DNA of 64,000 nt. Origin: Nitrosomonas eutropha (GTDB lineage Bacteria; Pseudomonadota; Gammaproteobacteria; Burkholderiales; Nitrosomonadaceae). This document shows, one piece after another, positions 36,081 through 45,738 of the stretch (position 1 is the first letter of the stretch; each line of letters begins with the position of its first letter). Both the position numbers and the translations under genes were made by a program. The notes beneath the pieces are model-generated. The model worked only from the letters and a program-made list of their open reading frames with translations, was not told where the DNA came from and searched no databases. Location of the stretch: NCBI RefSeq assembly GCF_900116685.1, contig NZ_FPBL01000002.1, positions 124,001 through 188,000 on the forward strand, written 5' to 3'.

Positions 36081-36540
36081 ATTGGTTTGATCTGCCGCAA
36101 AATGGTTTTCTATTCACTTTAAAATCAGAAATAACACAAAAATTCATGCCTGATTATGGCTTTGAGAAAGATAGAAGTTCCAATTTTTTCTATCTGCCAG
36201 GAACATTTCTCTTGACAGGTATAAAAATATCCACATTTTTTACCCGAGGTATTGACAACTCCCCAAACCCGCGTCAATACTGGTTGTAAATATAACATAC
36301 TGTTTCTAATGAAAAAAATAAGTGTGCAAAATTTCAGCAGATTTCAAAATCCTGTTTGAAAAGACACCCTTAAGGCAATCATCCTCAAGTTATACACAAA
36401 CTTATCCACAGGAATTGTGGACAAGTATGCGCGTGATCGAAGTATAAGTACTTAAGGAACCTCTGGATAAACTTTCTAAAAACAGACAGCGTGATTGTTA
36501 CAATCCCACCCGTTTCAATTTCTCTAAATTTATTGTTGAT
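36081..36540. other. AT-rich 460-bp gap with DnaA-box cluster
   Basis: The gap holds no gene. DnaA-box-like 9-mers: TTATACACA (36390-36398), the perfect consensus TTATCCACA (36402-36410), the inverted TGTGGACAA (36416-36424, one mismatch) and ATATCCACA (36227-36235, one mismatch). The first three lie within 35 bases, and the second and third face each other around GGAAT. The DNA before them is AT-rich. There is also an 8-bp inverted repeat GTATTGAC (36249-36256) and GTCAATAC (36273-36280). No dnaA, dnaN or parAB gene is nearby, so this need not be the chromosomal origin. Confidence 0.55.
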
Positions 36541-38919
36541 ATGTTGCGTAAATTTCTGCTTTTTCTGCTCGTACTCATAGCGATTATCCCGGCTGCTGCG
36601 TGGTTATTTCTCAGAGGTAGCCTGCCCGTTTATGAAGGAAACCTGCCGCTTCCCGGGTTGGCTGATACGGTGACGGTTGAACGGGATGCACTCGGCACGG
36701 TAACACTAAGTGCCGAGAACAGACTTGATCTGGCGCGCGGCCTGGGTTTCATTCATGCGCAGGAACGTTTCTTTGAAATGGATCTGATGCGTCGCAAGGC
36801 CGCCGGAGAACTGGCGGAACTATTCGGCGCGGCCGCATTACCGGTGGATCGCAAGGCGCGTGCTTATCGGATGCGTACCCGTGCACAGTCAATGCTGCAA
36901 AAGCTGCCGCAAGATCAGCTTCGCCTGCTTGAAGCATATCGCGACGGAGTCAATACTGGGCTGAACAATCTCAAAATTAAACAATTTGGTTACCTGCTTA
37001 CACAAACATCACCCCGACCCTGGCGTAGCGAAGATAGCCTGCTGATCGTGCTTGCTATGCACATAACACTGCAGGAAAACAGCATTGATCGTGAACTGGG
37101 ATTATCAATGATGCATGCTTCCCTGCCGGAATCTGCCTACCGTTTTCTGACTGCCAGCGGCGGGGAATGGGATGCCCCCCTGGATGACAGCCAATTTGAA
37201 TGGCCACCCTATCCTCCTGCTTCCGATATTGATTTGCGCTCAATCAACCGGCAAACCTTGTCAGATAACAGTTTTCAGGAATTACCTGCAATCGGCAGTA
37301 ATGCTTTTGCGGTTGGGGGTAATCTGACTAATGGCAGCTCATTGGTCGCCAATGACATGCATCTGTCTCTGCGCGTTCCTGGCTTATGGTTTCGTACTCG
37401 CCTGGTTTATCCGGATCCTTCGCATGTGAATCGGAAGATCGATATCACCGGGGTCAGCCTCCCTGGTAACCCGGTTATTGTTGCCGGTTCCAATCGTCAT
37501 ATTGCCTGGGGATTCACCAATTCTTATGGAGATTTTGCCGACTGGGTTAGAGTCAAGCCTGACCCGAATAACCCCGCCCGTTATGCCGATCATGGTGAGT
37601 GGAAAGCAATCAAGGTATGGCAAGAAACGCTGCATGTACGTGATGCGCTCGATGAAAAGCTCGAAATCCATGAAACTGAGTGGGGCCCTATCCTTGCTAG
37701 AGATTATGATGACATCCCTCTGGCACTGGTCTGGACAGCTCTCCAGCCGGACGCTGTCAACCTTGATATTATTGAATTGGAACAGGCAGATAATCTGGAA
37801 GAAGCAGTCAAGATTGCGCAAAGGATGGGCATTCCAGCACAGAATTTTATTGCAGGCAGTAGAAATGGCGATATCGCCTGGACAATTGCCGGCCGCATTC
37901 CTGTACGCATGGGCAGCTATGATGCAAATCTGCCCGCAAATTGGGGTCAGCAGACAATCGGTTGGAGTAGCTGGCTTGCGCCTGCTGATTATCCATTGGT
38001 TATCAATCCGCCAGAGATGCGGCTCTGGAATGGCAATTCCAGGATGATTGATGGCACTTTACTGAAAAAACTGGGGGATGGCGGGTATGATCTCGGCGCA
38101 CGCAGTCAGCAGATCCGTGATCAATTACATGTGCTCAATCATGCTGCACCAAAAGATCTGCTGGCCATACAACTGGATGATCGCGCACTGCTGCTTGCTC
38201 GCTGGAAACAATTGCTGGAAGAAACATTGCAAAAAACCTCACCAGTTGCGTGGCGCCAGGAAATGCAACAAGCCTTACGCGACTGGGATGGCCACGCATC
38301 ACCTCAATCGGTAGCTTATCGCGTTGTGCACGGTTTTCGTTACGCTGTTATGGAACATACTCTCAGTGCCTTCGCGGCAATAGTAAAGCTCGATTACCCT
38401 AATTTTGTGCTGCCCCGCCTGAGTCAGATTGAACATGCAGTCTGGGAGCTGATCAAGCACCGCCCGCTACATTTATTGCCCCCCGGTGATGATAGCTGGG
38501 ACGATATGCTCGCAGCTTGTGCACAGCGTGTGACAGAATGGCTGCAAGCGCAGCCAGGTGGCATTAGCGCGCGCAGCTGGGGGGAAGAAAATACTGCCGC
38601 TATCCAGCATCCACTCAGCCGCGCCCTGCCAACATGGATTACTGCATGGCTGGATATGCCTGCAGATCAATTGCCTGGAGATCACCACATGCCTCGTGTC
38701 CAGACACCAAATTTTGGTGCATCTCTGCGTTTTGTAGTTGCACCCGGAGAAGAAGAAAATGGCTATTTTCAGATGCCGGGAGGACAAAGCGGCCATCCGC
38801 TCTCCCCTTACTACGGCAGCGGCCATTCTGATTGGGTGGCAGGAAATGCCAGCCCGTTCCTGCCGGGCCCACCACAACAAACTTTGTACCTGCACCCCAC
38901 CGAAATTAAGCCATATTAA
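36541..38919 (+). CDS. Penicillin acylase family protein (Ntn hydrolase)
   Basis: A 792-residue exported precursor with a signal or anchor helix (about 4-26). The family's alpha part (TVERDALGTVTLSAENRLDL, GFIHAQERFFEMDLMRRKAA) is followed by the processing site near PAIGSNAFAVGG, where Ser253 would become the N-terminal nucleophile after self-cleavage. Later family landmarks are LPGNPVIVAGSNRHIAWGFT and the C-terminal YFQMPGGQSGHPLSPYYGSG. Such periplasmic acylases cleave amide bonds of penicillins, acyl-homoserine lactones or other N-acyl compounds; the substrate cannot be told. It is a single gene behind the DnaA-box region. Confidence 0.9.
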   Translation: MLRKFLLFLLVLIAIIPAAAWLFLRGSLPVYEGNLPLPGLADTVTVERDALGTVTLSAENRLDLARGLGFIHAQERFFEMDLMRRKAAGELAELFGAAALPVDRKARAYRMRTRAQSMLQKLPQDQLRLLEAYRDGVNTGLNNLKIKQFGYLLTQTSPRPWRSEDSLLIVLAMHITLQENSIDRELGLSMMHASLPESAYRFLTASGGEWDAPLDDSQFEWPPYPPASDIDLRSINRQTLSDNSFQELPAIGSNAFAVGGNLTNGSSLVANDMHLSLRVPGLWFRTRLVYPDPSHVNRKIDITGVSLPGNPVIVAGSNRHIAWGFTNSYGDFADWVRVKPDPNNPARYADHGEWKAIKVWQETLHVRDALDEKLEIHETEWGPILARDYDDIPLALVWTALQPDAVNLDIIELEQADNLEEAVKIAQRMGIPAQNFIAGSRNGDIAWTIAGRIPVRMGSYDANLPANWGQQTIGWSSWLAPADYPLVINPPEMRLWNGNSRMIDGTLLKKLGDGGYDLGARSQQIRDQLHVLNHAAPKDLLAIQLDDRALLLARWKQLLEETLQKTSPVAWRQEMQQALRDWDGHASPQSVAYRVVHGFRYAVMEHTLSAFAAIVKLDYPNFVLPRLSQIEHAVWELIKHRPLHLLPPGDDSWDDMLAACAQRVTEWLQAQPGGISARSWGEENTAAIQHPLSRALPTWITAWLDMPADQLPGDHHMPRVQTPNFGASLRFVVAPGEEENGYFQMPGGQSGHPLSPYYGSGHSDWVAGNASPFLPGPPQQTLYLHPTEIKPY

Positions 38920-39033
38920 TAAAACAGGCCTGGCTGATACATTGCGTTGCTCTAGCGGTATTTGAGTATCAGCAAGTAACTGTTTTCTTCCTGATTAATT
39001 CGATTTAGCTTAATATTTTTGCAATGGTGTCGA

Positions 39034-39151
39034 TAAAACTTACACAATTTAATGACAGCTTAATAGCCGCATTCTTTAAAGATAGCAGTATGCTGAAATC
39101 GGTTAAATTTGACTGAGATTCAATTTTCGGCTGAAAACCAATTTTGGTTTT
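39034..39151. promoter_or_regulatory. Upstream region of prsR with a perfect palindrome
   Basis: The 38920-39225 gap has no gene. It contains AAAACCAA-TT-TTGGTTTT (39134-39151), an 18-base perfect palindrome about 75 bases before prsR, a candidate operator. A second inverted repeat GCTGATAC/GTATCAGC (38933-38940, 38966-38973) follows the acylase stop and may act as a weak terminator. Confidence 0.4.
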
Positions 39152-39225
39152 AATGTCAGTAAATTATACGTAGAACAGCAAAACTATTCCGTTATCCATA
39201 TTAAATTCACAATGGCGGTCACGAT

Positions 39226-40584
39226 ATGAAAGCAAATGAAACACAAAAAAAATTGCTTGTTGTAGAAGATGATCCCGGGCTCCAGAAACAATTGCGCTGG
39301 AGTTTTGATGATTGCAACGTGGCTGTTGCTTCTGATCGTGAAAGTGCGTTGGCACAAATCCGCCGGCATGAACCCGCAGTTGTAACCATGGATCTTGGTT
39401 TGCCCCCCGATCCGGATGGGGCAACAGAAGGCCTGGCAACTTTGCAGCAGATTCTTGCATTGGCTCCCGACACCAAGGTAATTGTGCTGACCGGCAATCA
39501 GAATCATGAGAATGCGCTGAAAGCAATTGACATGGGTGCTTATGATTTTCATCAGAAGCCCCTTGATGCGGGCGTACTTAACCTGATCGTCAATCGGGCC
39601 TTTTATCTGCACCGGTTACAAAGGGAAAATTATAAGCTGCAACAAGCCGGCCTGATTTCGTCCGTTCCTGGATTTATTACCGGAGATCCGGGAATAGCCA
39701 AAATCTGTCAACAGATTGAACGTATTGCATCTTCTGATGTTGCAGTTGCATTGCTGGGTGAAAGCGGTACTGGAAAGGAAGTACTGGCTAAAGCACTTCA
39801 CCTACTCAGTGGTAGAAACAGTAAACGCATGGTTGCAGTAAATTGCGCAGCAATTCCGGAATCGTTACTGGAAGCCGAATTGTTTGGTTACGAAAAAGGA
39901 GCTTTTACCAATGCTGCAAAACAAACCCTCGGTAAAATCGAAACCGCACAAGGGGGCACATTTTTTCTGGATGAAGTTGGTGATCTACCTCTCTCACTGC
40001 AGGCCAAGCTGCTAAGATTCTTACAGGAGCGCGTTATTGAACGTATTGGCGGCAGAGAAGAAATTCCGGTGGATGTGCGTATTATCTGTGCAACCCATCA
40101 AGATCTGAAGAAAATGATCGATGCCGGTACTTTCCGAGAAGATTTGTTCTATCGGCTGTGCGAGATCAGCATTCATATACCACCAGTGCGTGAACGTATC
40201 GGTGATGCCGTATTGCTTGCGCATCACTTCAAGAATCAGTTCCGTATCAAGGAAAAGCGCCAAACACTCAACTTCAGCCAGGATGCACTGAACGCAATCA
40301 GTAACCACCGCTGGCCGGGTAATGTCCGGGAAATTGAAAATTGCATCAAGCGTGCTGTCATTATGGCGGAGGGTTCCCAAATTACGGCCCAGGATCTGGG
40401 ATTGAAACCAGCAGATAATCCTGAGCAACCCGTCACCCTGCGTGAAGTCCGGGAACAGGCAGAACGCGAAGTAGTCGCCAAGGCTTTAGCTCGGATGGAT
40501 GGTAATATCGTTAAAACTGCGGAACTGCTCGGCGTCACCCGGCCGACACTTTACGACCTGATGAATCGCCACGGACTTAAATAG
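39226..40584 (+). CDS. prsR: PEP-CTERM-box response regulator PrsR (sigma-54 activator)
   Basis: A 452-residue enhancer-binding protein. Receiver domain 1-125 (acidic pocket Glu14-Asp15-Asp16, phosphoacceptor Asp56 in VTMDLGLP, Lys111); AAA+ domain with Walker A GESGTGKE (178-185) and Walker B FFLDEVGD; C-terminal Fis-type helix-turn-helix (GNIVKTAELLGVTRPTLYDL). It matches the PrsR family, which with the PrsK kinase switches on sigma-54 promoters of PEP-CTERM and exopolysaccharide genes. The sigma-54 contact loop reads GAFTNA (225-230) in place of GAFTGA. prsK is not upstream here. The next three genes belong to the same exosortase-A associated set. Confidence 0.92.
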   Translation: MKANETQKKLLVVEDDPGLQKQLRWSFDDCNVAVASDRESALAQIRRHEPAVVTMDLGLPPDPDGATEGLATLQQILALAPDTKVIVLTGNQNHENALKAIDMGAYDFHQKPLDAGVLNLIVNRAFYLHRLQRENYKLQQAGLISSVPGFITGDPGIAKICQQIERIASSDVAVALLGESGTGKEVLAKALHLLSGRNSKRMVAVNCAAIPESLLEAELFGYEKGAFTNAAKQTLGKIETAQGGTFFLDEVGDLPLSLQAKLLRFLQERVIERIGGREEIPVDVRIICATHQDLKKMIDAGTFREDLFYRLCEISIHIPPVRERIGDAVLLAHHFKNQFRIKEKRQTLNFSQDALNAISNHRWPGNVREIENCIKRAVIMAEGSQITAQDLGLKPADNPEQPVTLREVREQAEREVVAKALARMDGNIVKTAELLGVTRPTLYDLMNRHGLK

Positions 40585-40625
40585 ACTATAAAATCTACCA
40601 ACCTCGTTAGTTACCAAACCAACTC

Positions 40626-42215
40626 ATGACTTCTCTTTTTCACGAACTGGTTTATCAGTCTGTCGATCGGAATATAAACCCTATAGCTCTGATCGATCGG
40701 AAACGTCATTTATCTTATCCAGCGCTGGCCGAAGCAGTGCAATCATTCGCTGGTACTTTGCATACATTAGGGCTAAGCCGGGGAGAGCGTGTCGCCGTTT
40801 ACCTTGAAAAGCGGCTTGAAGCGGTTATTGCCCTGTTTGGCACATCTGCCGCCGGAGGGGCATTTGTACCGGTCAACCCGTTGCTCAAAGCTGAACAGGT
40901 GGCCTATATTCTTAACGATTGTAACGTTAGAGTACTGGTCACTTCCATTGATCGATTCAGCCTGCTCAACCCGGCATTATCACAATGTCATGATTTGCAT
41001 ACTGTAATCACAGTTGATGAAGCACAAGAATCATCGTCAACACCCGGGCTCAATGTCATCTCATGGAGACAAACACAAACATCCTCTTCTGAAGCTGTAC
41101 GCTTACCACGTTGCATCGACAGCGATATGGCGGCAATTTTGTACACCTCCGGCAGCACCGGCAAACCCAAAGGAGTGGTACTTTCCCACCGCAACCTGGT
41201 AACTGGCGCCAAAAGTGTTTCGCAATATCTGAACAATCAATCGAATGATCGGATCCTAGCGGTACTGCCACTTAGCTTTGATTACGGATTGAGCCAGCTG
41301 AATACTGCGTTTTATGTGGGTGCCACTGCCGTTCTGATGAATTATCTACTGCCACGTGACATTCTTTCCATCATCAAACGTGAGCAGATCACCGGGCTGG
41401 CGGCTGTCCCGCCACTGTGGACACAACTGGCACAACTGGACTGGCAAGGTGCACAGACACTGCGTTACATCACCAATTCCGGGGGAGCCATGCCGCGAAC
41501 CACCCTGGCATGTTTACGCGAAGCACTACCAAGTACAGAGATCTTTTTAATGTATGGTCTGACGGAGGCTTTTCGTTCAACCTATCTGCCGCCGGAAGAA
41601 GCGGATAAACGCCCGGATTCCATGGGCAAAGCAATTCCCAATGCTGAAGTTATGGTATTGCGGGAAGATGGCTCCCATTGCGCACCAGGTGAACCAGGCG
41701 AACTGGTGCACCGTGGGCCACTGGTCTCGCTGGGTTACTGGAACGATCCGGACAAAACGTCAGCTCGCTTTCGCCCCCTTGCTCCCCGTCAGTCCGGATT
41801 GACCATTCCCGAGCTGGCTGTCTGGTCAGGTGATACTGTGCGGATGGATGAAGAAGGCTATCTGTATTTTATTGGCCGGCGTGATGACATGATCAAAACC
41901 TCCGGTTACCGTGTCAGTCCGACAGAAATCGAGGAAGTTATCTATGCAACAGAAACAGTCGCAGAAACTGCTGCATTTGGAGCACCACACCCAACGCTTG
42001 GCCAGGCAATTGTTGTTATTGCCGTCCCCAAAACAGGAATCGAACTGAAACAGGATACCCTGATGGCTGCCTGCAAAAATCATTTACCTGCTTTTATGCA
42101 ACCTGGTTTGATTGAGTTACGACAGACCAGTCTGCCGCGTAACCCGAATGGAAAGATCGATCGAAAAAGTCTGGCCAGTGAATTTCAACAAATTTTCCAA
42201 ACAGAAAAAATATGA
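40626..42215 (+). CDS. Acyl-CoA ligase (AMP-forming), exosortase A system-associated
   Basis: A 529-residue adenylate-forming enzyme. The AMP-binding P-loop is ILYTSGSTGKPKGVVLSHRN, followed by MYGLTEAFRSTYLPPEEADK, and the C-terminal subdomain shows GRRDDMIKTSGYRVSPTEIE and NPNGKIDRKSL with the catalytic Lys. In exosortase-A clusters this ligase, a PLP decarboxylase and an amidotransferase recur together and probably make a modified building block of the exopolysaccharide or an aminoacyl group. It lies 42 bases after prsR and overlaps the decarboxylase gene by ATGA, so both are translated together. Confidence 0.92.
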   Translation: MTSLFHELVYQSVDRNINPIALIDRKRHLSYPALAEAVQSFAGTLHTLGLSRGERVAVYLEKRLEAVIALFGTSAAGGAFVPVNPLLKAEQVAYILNDCNVRVLVTSIDRFSLLNPALSQCHDLHTVITVDEAQESSSTPGLNVISWRQTQTSSSEAVRLPRCIDSDMAAILYTSGSTGKPKGVVLSHRNLVTGAKSVSQYLNNQSNDRILAVLPLSFDYGLSQLNTAFYVGATAVLMNYLLPRDILSIIKREQITGLAAVPPLWTQLAQLDWQGAQTLRYITNSGGAMPRTTLACLREALPSTEIFLMYGLTEAFRSTYLPPEEADKRPDSMGKAIPNAEVMVLREDGSHCAPGEPGELVHRGPLVSLGYWNDPDKTSARFRPLAPRQSGLTIPELAVWSGDTVRMDEEGYLYFIGRRDDMIKTSGYRVSPTEIEEVIYATETVAETAAFGAPHPTLGQAIVVIAVPKTGIELKQDTLMAACKNHLPAFMQPGLIELRQTSLPRNPNGKIDRKSLASEFQQIFQTEKI

Positions 42216-43447
42216 CGACGAATCAACCTAAACATGCGCCGATGACACAGTTTCCGGTACAGGATCATTGCCTTGTTATCGGCGGCATTCCACTCACACG
42301 ACTGGCTCAACGGGTTGGAAGCACTCCTTTCTACGTCTACGATCGCCAGTTGATTTCCACGCGCGTACAGTCCCTGAGACAACACCTGCCGTCAGGTATA
42401 CTTCTGCACTATGCGATGAAGGCCAATCCGATGCCGGCTGTGGTACAACACCTGGCTGGCCTGGTAGACGGGATTGATGTCGCCTCGGTTGGTGAAATGA
42501 AAGTAGCACTGGACGCAGGCGTGACTCCAGAGAATATCAGTTTTGCAGGCCCCGGCAAAAGTCGTCAGGAGCTGGCCTGTGCCATTGCTGCTGGCATTGT
42601 TATTAATATGGAATCCGAACAGGAGCTGGAAATAATTGCTCAACTGGCAGACGAAACCGGTTTCCATCCTAAAGTCGCAGTACGGGTCAATCCTGATTTT
42701 GAGCTGAAATCTTCCGGCATGAAAATGGGAGGAGGCTCCAAACAGTTTGGTATCGATGCCGAGCACGTCCCGGCCGTGTTGCAACGTATTGCGCAATTGA
42801 AACTGGATTTTGAGGGATTGCATATCTTTAGCGGCTCACAAAATCTCAGAGTGGAAGCCATTCAGGAAGCACACGAAAAGACACTGCAGCTCGGCTTGCA
42901 GCTTGCTTCAATCTCACCCGTTCCAATACGCACAGTCAACATCGGCGGTGGATTCGGCGTTCCTTATTTCCCCGGTGAAAACCCGCTCGATTTGAGTGCC
43001 GTTGGCACTAATCTGAAACAATTGCTGGCAGAAATCCCTGCTTCTTCCCCGAATATCCGGTTCGTGGTTGAGCTGGGACGCTATATCGTGGCAGAAGCGG
43101 GTATTTATGTATGCCGTGTACTGGAAAAGAAACTATCAAGAGGGCAGGTTTTTCTTATTACCAATGGTGGTTTACATCATCATCTTGCCGCTTCAGGAAA
43201 TTTTGGCCAGGTTATCCGCAAAAATTACCCTGTTGCGGTCGGAAATAAAATGTACATCAGTGAAGCTGAAACTGCCTCAGTGGTCGGGCCACTTTGCACG
43301 CCACTGGATTTACTCGCCAACCAGATGGAACTGTCCAAAGCTGAACCCGGGGATCTGATCGTTGTTTTCCAGTCCGGTGCCTATGGATTAACAGCCAGTC
43401 CCACCTCTTTTCTTAGTCACCCTGCCCCGCTGGAAATACTGGCCTGA
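42212..43447 (+). CDS. PLP-dependent decarboxylase, exosortase A system-associated
   Basis: A 411-residue fold-type III decarboxylase related to diaminopimelate and ornithine decarboxylases. The PLP lysine is Lys70 in HYAMKANPMP; TVNIGGGFGVPYFPGE supplies the phosphate-binding Gly loop, and VGPLCTPLDLLA holds the conserved Cys at the dimer interface. The start overlaps the ligase stop. In PEP-CTERM clusters this subgroup is thought to act on an amino acid that is then loaded by the neighbouring ligase. The substrate is unknown. Confidence 0.92.
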   Translation: MTTNQPKHAPMTQFPVQDHCLVIGGIPLTRLAQRVGSTPFYVYDRQLISTRVQSLRQHLPSGILLHYAMKANPMPAVVQHLAGLVDGIDVASVGEMKVALDAGVTPENISFAGPGKSRQELACAIAAGIVINMESEQELEIIAQLADETGFHPKVAVRVNPDFELKSSGMKMGGGSKQFGIDAEHVPAVLQRIAQLKLDFEGLHIFSGSQNLRVEAIQEAHEKTLQLGLQLASISPVPIRTVNIGGGFGVPYFPGENPLDLSAVGTNLKQLLAEIPASSPNIRFVVELGRYIVAEAGIYVCRVLEKKLSRGQVFLITNGGLHHHLAASGNFGQVIRKNYPVAVGNKMYISEAETASVVGPLCTPLDLLANQMELSKAEPGDLIVVFQSGAYGLTASPTSFLSHPAPLEILA

Positions 43448-43604
43448 GAATCTGCTGCCAAACTGATACCTTTCTCTGCAATGATACAACATGCAAATCA
43501 AATAGCCATTGGTAACAAGTACAAGAAAGTAAATAAATTAAGTATACCCAGGTGCTATTATGACGACAGCATTTAGGGGCAATCCGGAAAGATGAGGAGA
43601 TGAT

Positions 43605-45476
43605 ATGAGTGGTATATGTGGCTGGCTGAGTGTTGAGCATTCAGCAATAGAGAACCAACAGGTTGTTGATCGTATGGCCCGTTTGCTAACCCGTTTTGAC
43701 AGCAATCCTGCACAAACAGCAGCACAAGGCAGCGCAGCCCTGTCTGTTGTTGCAAAAGCAAGCCATGCTCATCTCTATGAAAAAGATGGTTTGTTAGTTG
43801 GTATCTGGGGAAGGATAAAATCCCGGAATAAACAGCTGCAGGCAGATATTGATGTCAAAGGAATGGCTGCAACCCTTGCAGATCTATGGCGGCAGAAAGG
43901 TGAAAAATTATTCTCTGACCTCGCCGGTGAGTTCGTGTGCTGCATCGTGGACAGCCATGCACGCAAAGCCGCTCTGGCCATTGATCCACTGGGGACACAT
44001 ACGCTCTACTATCAACAATTGGATAATGGAATCCTGTTTGGCTCCTCGGCTGATGTCTTGCTCGCACATCCGCAAGCCAGCCAGGAAATCAATCCACAAG
44101 GGCTGCTCAACTACCTTTATTTTCACATGATCCCGGGGCCTGGCACCATTTATCAGGCTCAACAGCGTTTGCTTCCCGGTGAATGCCTGTATTTTCACGA
44201 TGGCCGTGCAGAAATCAATCGCTACACGCAGGCTCAGTTTAATGAGGATATAAAACGTCCGTTTCCAGAGCTCCAACAGGAATTTCTCTCGCTGCTTAAA
44301 AAAAGTGTCAGTGAAGTGATACAAGATCAGCAAGCTGGAGCATTTCTAAGTGGGGGCACAGATAGCTCCACTCTGGCAGGGATACTGACAGAAGTTACCG
44401 GAAAACCGGCTAAAACCTATTCAATCGGTTTTGAAGCAACCGGCTATGACGAGATGTACTACGCACGGATTGCTGCTCGGCATTTCTCGACAGATCATCA
44501 CGAATACTATGTCACACCGGATGATGTAGTCGAAACTATCCCACTGATCGCCTCGGTCTTTGATCAACCTTTTGGCAATGCATCGGCACTACCAGCCTAT
44601 TACTGTGCACGCATGGCCAGGAAAGATGGCCTGGATCTGTTGCTTGGAGGCGACGGTGGTGACGAGTTGTTCGGTGGCAATGTGCGTTATGCAAAACAGT
44701 ATATTTTTTCGCTGTATGACAGAATTCCGGCGCCCTTGAGAAATTATCTGCTCTCACCGCTTATCCTGTCTATCTCGCCCGATACCGGCCCTAAATTGCT
44801 CCGCAAGGCACGCAGTTATGTCGCACAGGCAACTGTCCCCATGCCTCATCGGATGGAAACTTATAATCTATTGACGCATTACGGTTTTGAGACTGTATTT
44901 TCACCGGAATTACTGGCACAGGTTAATACCGGGCAACCTGCGCAGTTGATCGAACAAACTTACCACGATGCTTCTCATGCACGCAGCCTGATCAACCGCA
45001 TGCTTGCCTTCGACTGGAAATTTACGCTAGCGGACAATGATTTTCCCAAAGTAGTCCAGGCCTGTCGTTTGGGAGGTATGGAAGTAGCTTTTCCGTTTGC
45101 CAATGATGAAATACTCGCTTTCTCTCTCGCTCTGGATCCGGATCAGAAGTTGAAGGGGACACAGCTGCGCTATTTCTTTAAACAAGCATTACGGGGGTTT
45201 TTGCCGGATGAGATCATCGCCAAGCAAAAACAGGGATTTGGCTTGCCGTTTGGTGTCTGGCTGCAATCACATAAACCATTACGGGAGATTTCTGCAGACA
45301 GTTTGAGCGATCTCAAGGCCCGCAACATCATACGGAACGATTTCATCGACAAGCTGCTTGATCAGCACCTTCACGAACACGCCAGCTACCACGGTACCAT
45401 GGTATGGCTGTTAATGATGCTGGAATACTGGTTCAAACAGCATCACCCGGCAAAAGTGCAAACCTCATTCAACTAA
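43605..45476 (+). CDS. Asparagine synthetase-like amidotransferase, exosortase A system-associated, nucleophile Cys missing
   Basis: A 623-residue class II amidotransferase/asparagine synthase-like protein. The N-terminal glutaminase-type domain begins MSGICGW: position 2, normally the nucleophile Cys (MCGI), is Ser, and a Cys appears at position 5. The C-terminal synthase domain keeps the ATP pyrophosphatase loop AFLSGGTDSST and LLLGGDGGDELFGGN. In this state glutamine hydrolysis is doubtful and free ammonia may be the amide donor. The 157-base gap before it has no gene; the ribosome site GAGGAGA lies close to the ATG. It follows the decarboxylase as in other exosortase-A clusters. Confidence 0.9.
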   Translation: MSGICGWLSVEHSAIENQQVVDRMARLLTRFDSNPAQTAAQGSAALSVVAKASHAHLYEKDGLLVGIWGRIKSRNKQLQADIDVKGMAATLADLWRQKGEKLFSDLAGEFVCCIVDSHARKAALAIDPLGTHTLYYQQLDNGILFGSSADVLLAHPQASQEINPQGLLNYLYFHMIPGPGTIYQAQQRLLPGECLYFHDGRAEINRYTQAQFNEDIKRPFPELQQEFLSLLKKSVSEVIQDQQAGAFLSGGTDSSTLAGILTEVTGKPAKTYSIGFEATGYDEMYYARIAARHFSTDHHEYYVTPDDVVETIPLIASVFDQPFGNASALPAYYCARMARKDGLDLLLGGDGGDELFGGNVRYAKQYIFSLYDRIPAPLRNYLLSPLILSISPDTGPKLLRKARSYVAQATVPMPHRMETYNLLTHYGFETVFSPELLAQVNTGQPAQLIEQTYHDASHARSLINRMLAFDWKFTLADNDFPKVVQACRLGGMEVAFPFANDEILAFSLALDPDQKLKGTQLRYFFKQALRGFLPDEIIAKQKQGFGLPFGVWLQSHKPLREISADSLSDLKARNIIRNDFIDKLLDQHLHEHASYHGTMVWLLMMLEYWFKQHHPAKVQTSFN

Positions 45477-45507
45477 CATAAAAACAACACCGAAAATATC
45501 ATTAATT

Positions 45508-45525
45508 TGTCATGTTTTGATGACA
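45508..45525. promoter_or_regulatory. Inverted repeat upstream of the acyltransferase gene
   Basis: TGTCAT (45508-45513) and ATGACA (45520-45525) are separated by six bases. It lies about 210 bases before the start of the acyltransferase gene in a 262-base AT-rich gap that holds no gene. It may be an operator; nothing else supports it. Confidence 0.25.
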
Positions 45526-45738
45526 TGAGTATAGTTGTGTATGTCTTATTTTAACGACACAGTTATCCTGCTCTTATTCTATTGTTTAACATCCTCCAAA
45601 ATATGATCAACTGCAATCACGCCAGCAGAAAAATGCAAATAAAATATAAAGTCATATCGTTGACATATTCCCTGAATTGAAAACTGGTTCAGGCAATAAA
45701 ATTTATCCTATTTAAACAGGATTTAGTCAGGGGAAAAT

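Noticed and set aside
36451-36490. GGAACCTCTGGATAAAC-like sequence as a possible insertion sequence end
   Set aside because: No matching inverted end, no transposase gene and no target duplication were found nearby.
36081-36540. Calling this gap the chromosomal origin oriC
   Set aside because: DnaA boxes alone are not enough; no dnaA, dnaN, gyrB, rpmH or parAB genes are in the window and skew could not be computed.
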